Assembly (NCBI GenBank): GCA_030055595.1
Contig: JASFYH010000003.1
Span: 62,001 to 126,000, forward strand
Origin: Archaeoglobales archaeon
GTDB taxonomy: Archaea; Halobacteriota; Archaeoglobi; Archaeoglobales; Archaeoglobaceae
Direction: 5' to 3'
Length of the DNA: 64,000 nt
The notes beneath the pieces were generated by a model. It was given only the letters and a program-made list of their open reading frames with translations. It was not told the origin of the DNA and did no database searches. A program made the translations under genes and the position numbers. Below, piece after piece: positions 18,258 through 26,636 of this stretch; position 1 is the stretch's first letter, and each line of letters opens with the position of its first letter.

Positions 18258-18655
18258 TAAACTCTCCTACCCCTTCTACCGCCGGGTAATCGAGTTCCAT
18301 CGTGCGGAATCGGTGTTACATCCTCAATCCTACCAATTCTTAGCCCCGCTCTTGCAAGTGCCCTTATAGCTGCCTGAGCTCCCGGGCCCGGAATCCTTGG
18401 CTTATTACCCCCCGGAGCGCGAACTTTCACATGCACAGCATTTATTCCCTTTTCCATGGCTATGCTCGCAGCTTTTAAGGCTCCCTGCATTGCGGTATAG
18501 GGATTTCCTTCGTCTCTTGCAGCCTTAACGATCATTCCACCGCTTACTCTTGCTATGATCTCAGAACCTGTTATGTCGGTGATCGTTATGATCGTGTTGT
18601 TATAAGAAGAATAAATGTGTGCGATTCCCCACCTTACTTTATCTTTTTCAGGCAT
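18257..18655 (-). CDS. rps11: 30S ribosomal protein uS11
   Basis: A 132-residue uS11 with typical archaeal length. It reads [19 protein letters not shown] at the start and ends with [24 protein letters not shown], the conserved C-terminal signature. It sits between uS4 (8-base overlap) and rpoD (1-base overlap) in the standard archaeal order. Confidence 0.97.
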   Translation of the reverse strand: MPEKDKVRWGIAHIYSSYNNTIITITDITGSEIIARVSGGMIVKAARDEGNPYTAMQGALKAASIAMEKGINAVHVKVRAPGGNKPRIPGPGAQAAIRALARAGLRIGRIEDVTPIPHDGTRLPGGRRGRRV

Positions 18656-19148
18656 TTCCCTTCACCTTCACTCCAACCTTCTTCTCTAAATCACGCAAAA
18701 CAATGAAGCTCGGAGATGTGACTTTTCTACCATCTACCTCAATATGCCCATGGACGATCATTTGCCTTGCCTGCTTTATAGTTCTCGCAAGTCCCTGTCT
18801 ATAAACAAGGGTCTGAAGCCTTCTTTCGAGAAAGTTCTCTACAGAAAGTCCAAGAACATCATCGAGCGTCGAGTTTTCTGGCAAAACGCCATACTTCTGC
18901 AGTTTCTTAATAACCGCTTGGGCTTTTGACTTTGCCATCTCCCCCTCTCTGCCTGGAAGATTGATCTTTCCGAGCAGATCCCTCGCAACTCTTCTATACT
19001 TTCTGAGGATATTCTGAAATCTCCAGAGTTCCCTCTTATTTCTCAAACCATAGGTTATAACAAGCTGATTATCCCTCTCAAGCCTACTCCTATCCCAAGG
19101 ACGGACAGGGGCTACATAAAATTTTCTATTCTTCTTAGGATCGCCCAT
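18648..19148 (-). CDS. rps4: 30S ribosomal protein uS4
   Basis: A 166-residue archaeal uS4: [19 protein letters not shown], a zinc-free N-terminus, then the S4 RNA-binding domain (about 103-160: [40 protein letters not shown]). It is the second gene of the uS13-uS4-uS11-rpoD operon, 9 bases after uS13. Confidence 0.96.
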   Translation of the reverse strand: MGDPKKNRKFYVAPVRPWDRSRLERDNQLVITYGLRNKRELWRFQNILRKYRRVARDLLGKINLPGREGEMAKSKAQAVIKKLQKYGVLPENSTLDDVLGLSVENFLERRLQTLVYRQGLARTIKQARQMIVHGHIEVDGRKVTSPSFIVLRDLEKKVGVKVKGNA

Positions 19149-19157
19149 AAAACCACC

Positions 19158-19595
19158 TTAAGTCTTCTTTCTCACGACCCCAATTGTTCTGCCTTTTCTA
19201 CCAGTAGATCTCGTTCTCTGCCCCCTAACCTTTTTACCCTTTGCATGCCGAACGCCGCGATAACATTTCATTCTCATCATCTTCTCTATGTCAAGCATTC
19301 TGGCAAAGTTGATGTCCTTGGAGAGTAAATGCAGGTTTTTGCCAGTAGAGGGATCTGAGCGTCTGTTAAGCATCCATGCGGGGAATTTTTCGATCTCTTC
19401 TTCTATTAGATTTTTGAGTTTTGTGATCTCTTCATCTTCCAATGTGCCTAACTTTCTTGATCCATCTAAGTTCAGCTCATTTACAACGCTTCTTGCCATT
19501 CTGATTCCAATACCGGGTATTCCGGTTAAGGCATGCACTACATTTCTGTTTCCATCCAGATCTGTGTCTGCAATTCTAACTATGTGCTTGAACAT
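19158..19595 (-). CDS. rps13: 30S ribosomal protein uS13
   Basis: A 145-residue uS13: IVRIADTDLDGNRNVVHALT, the GIPGIGIRMARSVV helix-hairpin-helix, and a basic C-terminal tail (CYRGVRHAKGKKVRGQRTRS). It is first in the operon, with a GGTGATAG ribosome site at 19596-19603 and a TATA box at 19631-19645. Confidence 0.97.
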   Translation of the reverse strand: MFKHIVRIADTDLDGNRNVVHALTGIPGIGIRMARSVVNELNLDGSRKLGTLEDEEITKLKNLIEEEIEKFPAWMLNRRSDPSTGKNLHLLSKDINFARMLDIEKMMRMKCYRGVRHAKGKKVRGQRTRSTGRKGRTIGVVRKKT

Positions 19596-19630
19596 TCTAT
19601 CACCGCTATGGAAAAAGAGTTTATGGGCGA

Positions 19631-19645
19631 TATTTAAATATTTTG
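19631..19645 (-). promoter_or_regulatory. TATA box of the ribosomal/RNAP/his/ccm operon
   Basis: The minus strand reads GCAAAATATTTAAATAT, a purine-rich BRE-like stretch followed by a strong TATA element about 40 bases before the uS13 ATG. A GGTGAT ribosome site follows, so this transcript has a short leader. Confidence 0.5.
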
Positions 19646-19700
19646 CGAACGAACAATACTACTCAAAAAGAAATTTAAAGATAAGCGATAAAAATAACTG

Positions 19701-20510
19701 CTATTTGGACCTTCTCGAGATCAAAAGAGCGGTAGCGATGCCACCAAGGGCAATCATGACTTCAAATCCCGGAGTTCTTTTTGGTGTATAAGGTGGAGGT
19801 GTTGTCTTCTGGGGAGTGGTTACAGGAGTTTTGTTGGTTTGCTCAGTTTGATTTTTTGTTGGAGGCGAAGTGGTAGGCGGTGGGGTAGTTTTGGGTAATT
19901 CTACTGTAAACTTCGTGTATTCAGTCTTCAATCCCGTTTTGGAGTCCAGAGCGTAGATCTTGTATTCTCCCGCCGGAACATTCGGAATTTCGAATTCTAC
20001 TTGGATTACACCTTTCTCATTTGCTTGAATGCTTTTTACAGCCAGATTCTGTGTCTCGTTGAAAAGATCGATCAATCTCACCTCAACCTGAGAGTTTGCC
20101 GAGAAACCATTGCCGGTGATGTTTACAACAGATCCAGGGACCCCCTTCGAAGTAGAAAGTTTTGTGAGCTTTGGTGTTATCCTAAATGTCGAATATGCAT
20201 TATTCTTAACTTCGTCCATTGCTGTGATCTTGTAATAACCACAGGGAACTTCTGGAACTTTTATGGAGGCTGAAAAACTACCCCTCGAATCTGTTTTAGT
20301 GCTACTCATCACCTTATCTTCCCAAAAGATTCTAACTTCTGATTCGAGGAGAAAATTTGTTCCTCTAACACTTACTGAAGTCCCCACAGGCCCTTCAACT
20401 GGATCGATCCTAATACTGGGAGAGGGGATTTGAGCATTGCTCGGAATGGCTAAGGCTAAAAGCATTAAAAAAACTACCAAGAGTAAACTTTTCTGGTTTA
20501 TGCTCTTCAT
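19701..20510 (-). CDS. Secreted IPT/Ig-like surface protein with PGF-CTERM anchor
   Basis: A 269-residue exported protein. Residues 1-26 form a signal peptide (charged start, LLLVVFLMLLALAIP core, SNA cleavage site). Two Ig-like/IPT-TIG repeats follow (about 30-115: IDPVEGPVGTSVSVRGTNF; about 115-205: STSKGVPGSVVNITGNGF). Then a Thr/Pro-rich linker (about 208-245) with several N-glycosylation sequons and a C-terminal PGF motif, hydrophobic helix and RRSK tail. This is the PGF-CTERM architecture processed by archaeosortase A, giving a lipid-anchored S-layer-associated protein. The function on the cell surface is unknown. Confidence 0.85.
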   Translation of the reverse strand: MKSINQKSLLLVVFLMLLALAIPSNAQIPSPSIRIDPVEGPVGTSVSVRGTNFLLESEVRIFWEDKVMSSTKTDSRGSFSASIKVPEVPCGYYKITAMDEVKNNAYSTFRITPKLTKLSTSKGVPGSVVNITGNGFSANSQVEVRLIDLFNETQNLAVKSIQANEKGVIQVEFEIPNVPAGEYKIYALDSKTGLKTEYTKFTVELPKTTPPPTTSPPTKNQTEQTNKTPVTTPQKTTPPPYTPKRTPGFEVMIALGGIATALLISRRSK

Positions 20511-20619
20511 GCGAAGAAGAGTGCTATGAATATATTTAATCTTTACTGCGATTGCTAACTCAACTCATTCATACCAAAAGGTTAATATGCAAATGCCATG
20601 AATAAGCCTAAAATTAAAA

Positions 20620-20702
20620 GCGGGGGTTGCCGAGTGGTCAAAGGCGCTGGCTTGAGGGGCCAGTTCCGTAGGGATTCGAGGGTTCAAATCCCTCCCCCCG
20701 CA
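20620..20702 (+). tRNA. tRNA-Leu (GAG)
   Basis: Acceptor strand GCGGGGG (20620-20626) pairs with CCCCCGC followed by discriminator A at 20702. The anticodon arm CTGGC-TTGAGGG-GCCAG gives anticodon GAG. A long class II variable arm (TTCCGTAGGGATTC) and the T arm GAGGG-TTCAAAT-CCCTC complete the fold. Total 83 bases; no intron and no encoded CCA. Confidence 0.95.
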
Positions 20703-20774
20703 TGCTCTTTTCAGGTTTGCAATTTGATTCTTCAATTCTACTTGATCTTACCAAAAGCCTATTAGAATTAAAAA

Positions 20775-21398
20775 CTATAAGTCGTTTCTCAACTCTTTGG
20801 AGATCGAATTTTGCATCGAAATAAGACTTTCAAGTGTGTCAATTCCATATTTTAAGACTCTAAGAAGTTGCATCTGGAAGATTTGGGCTGTTAAGAATGC
20901 GTCTGCCAAAGCGTTGTGTCTAAAGCTAATTGTTATACCATATTTTCCCGCCAAAGCATCGAGAGTTAGATTTTCAAAGTTTACCGGCTCTCCTAAAAAC
21001 TTAGCAAGAACCATTTCGAGTATCGCGATATCTATCTTATTCTTATAATAATTCTCTAACTTTATTCTCTTAAAATCCCTAAATTTCTGTTCAAGGAACT
21101 TACAGTCAAAATTAACAGAATGACCGACAATTGTTCTTCCTTCAAGCATTTTTAAGACTTCATCAGCGATCTTGGCAAATTCTTGTGCATCTCTCAAAAC
21201 TTTCGGGTCGAGACCGTGGACGATCATGCTACTGATCTTAAATTTCTTGGGTTTCAGTAGAAGATAAACACTTTCGCCAAGATCTATTCGCAGACCTGTC
21301 ATCGGGATAATTCCAAGCGAGAGGATCTCATCCTTTTTTGGATTAAAACCCGTGGTCTCAAGATCGATCACAGCAAATTTCGTTTTTTTAGCCTTCAT
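20775..21398 (-). CDS. DnaQ-like 3'-5' exonuclease (DEDDh)
   Basis: A 207-residue exonuclease of the DnaQ/epsilon family. Exo I AVIDLETTGFNP gives Asp and Glu, Exo II is TIVGHSVNFDCKFLEQKF, and Exo III FRHNALADAFLTAQIF supplies the DEDDh His and Asp. ATG 21398 is used because GAGG lies eight bases upstream; the in-frame GTG 21404 sits too close. The gene starts 10 bases after the cNMP/CBS/DUF294 protein gene. This exonuclease plus DUF294 pairing recurs in bacteria, often beside SSS acetate-type symporters. The physiological substrate (DNA, RNA or nucleotide) is unknown. Confidence 0.85.
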   Translation of the reverse strand: MKAKKTKFAVIDLETTGFNPKKDEILSLGIIPMTGLRIDLGESVYLLLKPKKFKISSMIVHGLDPKVLRDAQEFAKIADEVLKMLEGRTIVGHSVNFDCKFLEQKFRDFKRIKLENYYKNKIDIAILEMVLAKFLGEPVNFENLTLDALAGKYGITISFRHNALADAFLTAQIFQMQLLRVLKYGIDTLESLISMQNSISKELRNDL

Positions 21399-21408
21399 AC
21401 TCACAACC

Positions 21409-23202
21409 TCATATATAACTGTATCTCATCTTTAATAGCTTTTGGAATTCTGATATGACCTTAAATGTCTCTTTTAGCAAAATTGTCTCTAGTCTATCGA
21501 GTTTGTCTACCTCTATCTCGTTGTTTTTATTACCAATGCCATCTTTAAGCACTTCTTGGACATGTAATCTAAGCCTCAGTTCTTGGAGAAACTCGTAACC
21601 ACTTATTAATCCATTAGCAGTCTTATCACTAATTACATTACTTTCCCTAAGTTTTTCAATCCTTTCACGAGTGTTCGTCACTTTAACAAGATCTTTATCT
21701 AATGCAAGAGCTCTCACACCATTTGTTATGGGGTAGATTCCAAATTTTTTAAGATCTATACGACCCTTTATTCCAAATATTCCGTGAGGTGGTTTGAACA
21801 TAACCGAATCCTCGGCAAGCTCTCTGATTACCATTCGAGTTTTTGAGTTTAGTATCTCTTCACAAACCTCATCGTAAAGTTTAAGCTTTCCAAAAATTGG
21901 ACGCATATCAAGAAAGACAGTCAAATGTCTAATACTCCCCGGCTTTAGCGTTTGAAGCCATTCCCTAAACAAACTCTTCCAATCTTCTACATCTCGAGCC
22001 CAAAGTGGATTCGAAGCCATATAATTGCCACTACACTTTGGAATTCCTACTTTCTCAAGTGCATCGTTTACCATTTTTGCAAACTCAAGTATGCCCTCTC
22101 CATCACCTTCATGAATGATTGCATTATCTTGATCTGTGGCAATAACCTGCTCCCTTCTCCCCGAAGATCCCATCACGACCCAAAGAAAATCTGGAAGTTT
22201 ACCCATTTTATTTTCAAAATCCTTTTTTAGGAGCTCAATAACCTTCACACTGAGAGTGTCATAAACCTCCGAGATCAAAGATGTTAGTTCATAGAATTGA
22301 AGACCTCTCATGGTTAGAATTGCTATCGTTTTTATTATGTTCTTGTAAATCGCATTTAACTCTTTTATCGAGTTAGCCTTAATGAGTCTTCTCGTTTGGA
22401 TAACAATGGATGATGTGGGCTCGAAATGTGAAAGAACGTCCTTGGGTGTGATAACACCAGTAACCTTTTCACCTTCTAAGACAACCAGATGGTTTACACC
22501 CCTTTTGATGAATTCCATGTATGCTTCGAAAATAGGCTTACTGAGATCAACACATATGGCCGGTTTGCTCATATAAGCAGAAACTCTTTCCTCGGGGCTA
22601 CCCTTATATACAATGAACCGCCTTAGATCTGCATTCGTAAATATCCCTATAGGCTTCATTTTCTCGTCAACGATTACGATTGAACCGACTTTATTAAGCT
22701 CCATCTTAATTACAGCATCTCTAATTGAGGTTGTAGCCGAGCAGACAATAGGTGCTTTTATAAGAAGCTCTCTAATAGGCTTATATAGGAATCTCTCTAA
22801 TATAACTATCTCCTTTCTTATACTCGCAAAGTCTCCCTTCTTTAAACTCTCAAAGAACCTTTGAAATTTTTCGTTTTTTTCCATCAACTCCTTAAAAACT
22901 CTTTTTGGGATCTCATAACATATTACATCTTCTCTTGCGACTGCGTTGTAATTAGCTTCTTCTGAATCCGCACCGATAATATCGCCACTCTTTGCAATGT
23001 CTACGAGATCACTTTCTTCGTAAATTCCAATAGAGCCCGAAAAGACTATATAGACGTTTTTTATCTTCTTTCCCCTTCTAAGAATGATCTCACCTTCTTC
23101 GTAAGCATTCACTTTCAAATTTTTTACAAGATATTCGAGTTCACAATCCTTAAGATCCTCAAAAGGCTTTATGCTCTTCAAAAATTCCCTTGGAGGTAGC
23201 AT
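21409..23202 (-). CDS. cNMP-binding/CBS/DUF294 putative nucleotidyltransferase
   Basis: A 597-residue multi-domain signalling protein. Residues about 8-115 form a cyclic-nucleotide-binding-like fold (GEIILRRGKKIKNVYIVFSGSIGIYEE). About 145-265 is a CBS pair (VCSATTSIRDAVIKMELNKV; PAICVDLSKPIFEAYMEFIK). About 320-440 is the DUF294 nucleotidyltransferase domain with GSSGRREQVIATDQDNAIIH, the GSXXR...DXD motif of Pol-beta-type enzymes, and about 450-597 is the DUF294 C-terminal domain. It resembles GlnD-like sensor enzymes. Adenine nucleotides may bind the CBS pair. Its target is probably linked to the co-transcribed exonuclease. The substrate is unknown. Confidence 0.85.
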   Translation of the reverse strand: MLPPREFLKSIKPFEDLKDCELEYLVKNLKVNAYEEGEIILRRGKKIKNVYIVFSGSIGIYEESDLVDIAKSGDIIGADSEEANYNAVAREDVICYEIPKRVFKELMEKNEKFQRFFESLKKGDFASIRKEIVILERFLYKPIRELLIKAPIVCSATTSIRDAVIKMELNKVGSIVIVDEKMKPIGIFTNADLRRFIVYKGSPEERVSAYMSKPAICVDLSKPIFEAYMEFIKRGVNHLVVLEGEKVTGVITPKDVLSHFEPTSSIVIQTRRLIKANSIKELNAIYKNIIKTIAILTMRGLQFYELTSLISEVYDTLSVKVIELLKKDFENKMGKLPDFLWVVMGSSGRREQVIATDQDNAIIHEGDGEGILEFAKMVNDALEKVGIPKCSGNYMASNPLWARDVEDWKSLFREWLQTLKPGSIRHLTVFLDMRPIFGKLKLYDEVCEEILNSKTRMVIRELAEDSVMFKPPHGIFGIKGRIDLKKFGIYPITNGVRALALDKDLVKVTNTRERIEKLRESNVISDKTANGLISGYEFLQELRLRLHVQEVLKDGIGNKNNEIEVDKLDRLETILLKETFKVISEFQKLLKMRYSYI

Positions 23203-23276
23203 AAAAGTTTATTTTCTATTCTGTAAATAAGTCTATCTAAAAACACAATATTCATAATTGAAAGAATTAACGCAGA

Positions 23277-24518
23277 CTAATGGTCACTAATATTTTTACA
23301 TCTGACTGGTATTTCAAAATATTCTGTGAGATATTCAGAGAGCTTTTTTTCTACTAATTCATATTGCATAGAGGTGCAATTTAAACTTAACTCAACAATC
23401 AATCCTGAATCGTCTTGAGAGACTTCTAAAACATTTCTCACTTCTGGGAAATTGTAAAGTAATTCCTCTACTTCACTTGGAAATACTTTAACACCATGGT
23501 AGACTATTAGATCGTCCATACGTCCAATGATGCCCCCAGGGGATCTTGCATGTGTTCTTCCACAACCACAACGTTCTAATTCTATTTTAGTCAAATCTCC
23601 TGTCCAGTATCTAATCAGTGGACAAGCTTCTTTGACTAAGTGAGTTATTACCAATACACCCAATTCCCCCTCACTTACAGGTTCTCCTGTCTTAGGGTCA
23701 ACAACTTCAATAAGATGGCAATCTTCACTCCAATGTAAGCCAGATTTCTCCTTGCATTCTGATGCAAAGGTCGGTGCGATTTCCATAAGTCCATAATAGT
23801 CATAAGCGTCAATTCCAAGTAGTTCTTCTAATTTCTTTCTTATTGAAGGTATCGAAGCTCCGGGCTCTCCACCAAAAGCACCAAATTCTAACGAGAGACC
23901 ATCTCCGCTATAACCCATGTCTCTTAGTCTATACCCAAGTTCCAACGCAAAACTTGGCAATGCAGTGATCACATTCGGCTTTATGTTGAGAATATACTCG
24001 ATCTGTTTTGGAATTCTGCCACCGCCTACTGGAATAACCATCCCCCCGATCATTTGAACCGCTCTATGAATTGCGATGCCCACAGCCCAATTTTCATACT
24101 TGAAAGAATTTTGAATGATTTGTCCTTCTCTTAAACCCATACTCCAAAGCGTCCTTGCTGTTAAATGGGTTATATAATCCCTATCAAACTCAGTCCAGAA
24201 ATTTAGAACTGGTTTACCTGTAGAGCCAGAGGTTGGATAAACTTCCACTATTCTTTTTTCTGTGACCAGATAGCCAGTATAAGTTTTTTCAGCTTGTTCT
24301 TGTCTTAAATCTCCTTTATACAAAAAAGGTATTTTTTGGAGATCTGAGAGTTTTACTATATCAGAGGGATGGATCCCTGCCTCTTTGAACTTTCTTTTGT
24401 AGAGATAAGACTTAGAATAGCATCGATTAAGCTGATATTTCAATCTCTTAAACTGCAATTTCTCCAGTTCATCTCTGCTAATTGTTTCAATTTCCGCATC
24501 CCAGAATGTGTTCTCCAT
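23277..24518 (-). CDS. Phenylacetate-CoA ligase-like acyl-CoA synthetase
   Basis: A 413-residue AMP-forming ligase of the PaaK type. The adenylate-binding P-loop YPTSGSTGKPVLNFWT is near 95-110. It further shows GGGRIPKQIEYIL, EFGAFGGEPG, DYYGLMEIAPTFASEC, and the adenylation-domain YWTGDLTKIE and GRMDDLIVYHGVKVFPSEVEELL hinge. It activates a carboxylic acid (aromatic or short chain) to its CoA thioester. It is the last gene of the leftward catabolic cluster, seven bases after hemB, with a weak ribosome site compared with the other genes. The actual acid is not defined; the neighbouring dehydratase suggests a hydroxyacid. Confidence 0.85.
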   Translation of the reverse strand: MENTFWDAEIETISRDELEKLQFKRLKYQLNRCYSKSYLYKRKFKEAGIHPSDIVKLSDLQKIPFLYKGDLRQEQAEKTYTGYLVTEKRIVEVYPTSGSTGKPVLNFWTEFDRDYITHLTARTLWSMGLREGQIIQNSFKYENWAVGIAIHRAVQMIGGMVIPVGGGRIPKQIEYILNIKPNVITALPSFALELGYRLRDMGYSGDGLSLEFGAFGGEPGASIPSIRKKLEELLGIDAYDYYGLMEIAPTFASECKEKSGLHWSEDCHLIEVVDPKTGEPVSEGELGVLVITHLVKEACPLIRYWTGDLTKIELERCGCGRTHARSPGGIIGRMDDLIVYHGVKVFPSEVEELLYNFPEVRNVLEVSQDDSGLIVELSLNCTSMQYELVEKKLSEYLTEYFEIPVRCKNISDH

Positions 24519-24525
24519 CTCTATA

Positions 24526-25491
24526 TCATTCCGCTAACCATTTTGCAAGCTCTTTAGCATAGTAAGTGATTATAATATCCGCTCCAGCTCTTTTTCTACA
24601 AATGTGATATTCCATGACGTTTCTTTTCTCATCCAAGAATTTCGCAGAACATTTAAGCATCACGTATTCTCCACTCACGCAATAGGTAGCAGTAGGGAAT
24701 TGGAGTTCCTTTTTTATTCTATAAATTATGTCCAAGAACGATGGCTTAACCATTACTATGTCCGCTCCTTCCTCTATATCCGCCCTCGCCTCTCGTATGG
24801 CTTCATCTGAGTTTCTTATGTCCATTTGATAGCTCGAACGATCTCCAAACTTTGGGGCACTCTGCGCAGCGTATCTAAAAGGAGTATAGAGGACTGTGCT
24901 ATATTTAGTAGCATAAGACATAATAGGGATCTCAGAAAAACCCTCTCGATCTAAGGCATCTCTGATTGCCATCACCATACCATCCATCATCCCAGAAGGG
25001 GCGATCATGTCTATCCCCGCCTCAGCTAAACTTACAGCAATCTTTCCATAAACCTTAAGCGTCTCGTCATTGTCCACTTTTCCATTCTTAAGAATGCCAC
25101 AATGACCGTGATCGGTATACTCACATAAGCATAGATCTCCGATCAAAATTAGATCTTCTCCAGAAACACCTTTTATTTCCTTTATTGCCTTCTGAACAAC
25201 CCCCTCTTTCATGTAAGCAGAAGTTCCAAACGGATCTTTATAGGAGGGGACACCAAAGAGTATGATCGCTGGTATTTTTAGATCCACGACTTCTTCAGTA
25301 AGTTTGAGAAGCTCGGCCCCTATTGGGTAAGTGTATTGTCCAGGCATTTCTTCTATTTCTTTTTTCTCTTTTAAGTTTTCATCAACGAATACAGGGTATA
25401 CCAAATCCCCTACATCTAAATGGCTCTCTGAAACTAGATCTCTGAATTTCCTGCTTTTTCTCAGTCTTCTAAACCTGCTTCTTGGAAACAT
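24526..25491 (-). CDS. hemB: Porphobilinogen synthase HemB
   Basis: A 321-residue 5-aminolevulinate dehydratase. Zn ligands are in LCLCEYTDHGHCG (about residue 115), and the active-site lysines are expected in MSYATKYSTVLYTPFR and MVKPSFLDII. It condenses two 5-aminolevulinate molecules for tetrapyrrole (siroheme, heme, F430, cobamide) synthesis. It is out of place in a catabolic cluster. A TATA box at 25524-25533 may give it its own promoter. ATG 25491 (MFPRSRFRRLRKS) is chosen over 25500 because the family starts here. Confidence 0.95.
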   Translation of the reverse strand: MFPRSRFRRLRKSRKFRDLVSESHLDVGDLVYPVFVDENLKEKKEIEEMPGQYTYPIGAELLKLTEEVVDLKIPAIILFGVPSYKDPFGTSAYMKEGVVQKAIKEIKGVSGEDLILIGDLCLCEYTDHGHCGILKNGKVDNDETLKVYGKIAVSLAEAGIDMIAPSGMMDGMVMAIRDALDREGFSEIPIMSYATKYSTVLYTPFRYAAQSAPKFGDRSSYQMDIRNSDEAIREARADIEEGADIVMVKPSFLDIIYRIKKELQFPTATYCVSGEYVMLKCSAKFLDEKRNVMEYHICRKRAGADIIITYYAKELAKWLAE

Positions 25492-25523
25492 AGAGCTCAC
25501 TACCTTTTCTACCGCTCAAGAGA

Positions 25524-25533
25524 TTATAAAATT
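25524..25533 (-). promoter_or_regulatory. Candidate TATA box for hemB
   Basis: The minus strand reads AATTTTATAATC in the 61-base gap between the C45 hydrolase gene and hemB, 33-42 bases before the hemB ATG. Such spacing suits an internal promoter. Confidence 0.35.
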
Positions 25534-25540
25534 TCCTATT

Positions 25541-25551
25541 CCCACCTCCTT
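25541..25551 (-). other. Orphan Shine-Dalgarno after the C45 hydrolase stop
   Basis: AAGGAGGTGGG (minus strand) starts one base after the TAA of the C45 hydrolase gene, but no ATG, GTG or TTG follows within about 20 bases. The rest of the cluster uses similar strong sites directly before each start. It may mark the place where another gene once followed before hemB came in. Confidence 0.4.
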
Positions 25552-25552
25552 G

Positions 25553-26632
25553 TTAGCCCTTAAACGATATTGAGGCACGTTCGGATTTGCACGGATTACC
25601 TCTCGTGATGTGAAGAATTTTAGCATCCAGATCCATTATCATAGAAGAAACGGTCATAAGTCTCGTAAATTCGTCCTCTCTTTGATTAGGATGCCTACAG
25701 ATCGAATTTGGATAATTGAAATGGTCTCTTAATACATTCTCGAGTGTTTTAAATTCTATCTTGCCATTTCTAAGAAATCTTATAGCACGATCCACCCTCA
25801 GGAGAGTGTCGGGAATTACAGGAATAAATCGATCTTGTAGAGAGAACTCGGTTTGGGCTTTTAATAGATGATTGGTGTGGACTAGAAAACCTTTTTCGGG
25901 AAAAATATAGGATACGCCTTTTGGTGTCTTTTCCAGATCTATGATCTCTGATGGGGCTCCAATCATAAAATTAACACTTATGCTGGTTTCTGCATCATAA
26001 ACACACTTTATTGCTGTTCCTAAGTTCTCAGAATCGAGTATTTTTCTCATTAGAATATTAACTGGAACTCCTTGCCCAAATTTATCTTCACTTGAAACAA
26101 GAGCATTCAAGACTACTCCAATACCATTAGAATTAATTCCCTGCTGACAAACAATTCCCGCCTCTGTTTTTGTTACGATCGAAGGTTGTTCGCTCCTTGA
26201 AATTTCCAGAATTACTGAAGTATCTAAAAAATGTTCTTTGTAGTCCCAATTATGGGCTAAATATGTTTTTCCATCAGTTTTCTCTGGAAGAACTCCTATA
26301 GAAGTGCATCCTTCGACTTTAAGTTTCTTTAAAGCTTCACCGATCCATCCAAGCTCATATCTGCAATTCATAAGCACAATGTTACTAATTGATTCTCCAG
26401 AACCCTCTGAGATCCCTTCTAACTCTTCCCATATCCACTTGTCGTATTTTTCAATTGTCTTAATAAACTCATAGGAAACGCCTATGAGTGTTTCCTTAGG
26501 AATTCTTAATGAATCGATCCAAAATTTCAGATAGAATTTAATATTTTTCTTTATTAAGTCCTTAGCCAGTTTTCCATACTCTTTTCCCCTTTGAAATTCA
26601 TCATCATTTTTTAATAAAAAAAATTTAAACAT
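25553..26632 (-). CDS. C45 (isopenicillin-N/acyl-CoA acyltransferase) family hydrolase
   Basis: A 359-residue protein of the C45 peptidase/penicillin acyltransferase family, an Ntn-hydrolase fold. Features seen: FQRGKEYGKLAKDL at the start, GISEGSGESISNIVLMNCRYEL (about 89-110), the nucleophile region EGCTSIGVLPEKTDGKTYLAHNWDY (Cys about 125), KTEAGIVCQQGINSNGIGVVLNAL and VHTNHLL, ending with HPNQREDEFTRLMTVSSMIM. Such enzymes cleave or transfer acyl groups on amides. Autoproteolysis at the Gly-Cys bond is known in the family. In this cluster it could release a carboxylic acid from an N-acyl substrate; the substrate is unknown. A GAGGTAG ribosome site precedes ATG 26632. Confidence 0.82.
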   Translation of the reverse strand: MFKFFLLKNDDEFQRGKEYGKLAKDLIKKNIKFYLKFWIDSLRIPKETLIGVSYEFIKTIEKYDKWIWEELEGISEGSGESISNIVLMNCRYELGWIGEALKKLKVEGCTSIGVLPEKTDGKTYLAHNWDYKEHFLDTSVILEISRSEQPSIVTKTEAGIVCQQGINSNGIGVVLNALVSSEDKFGQGVPVNILMRKILDSENLGTAIKCVYDAETSISVNFMIGAPSEIIDLEKTPKGVSYIFPEKGFLVHTNHLLKAQTEFSLQDRFIPVIPDTLLRVDRAIRFLRNGKIEFKTLENVLRDHFNYPNSICRHPNQREDEFTRLMTVSSMIMDLDAKILHITRGNPCKSERASISFKG

Positions 26633-26636
26633 CTTA

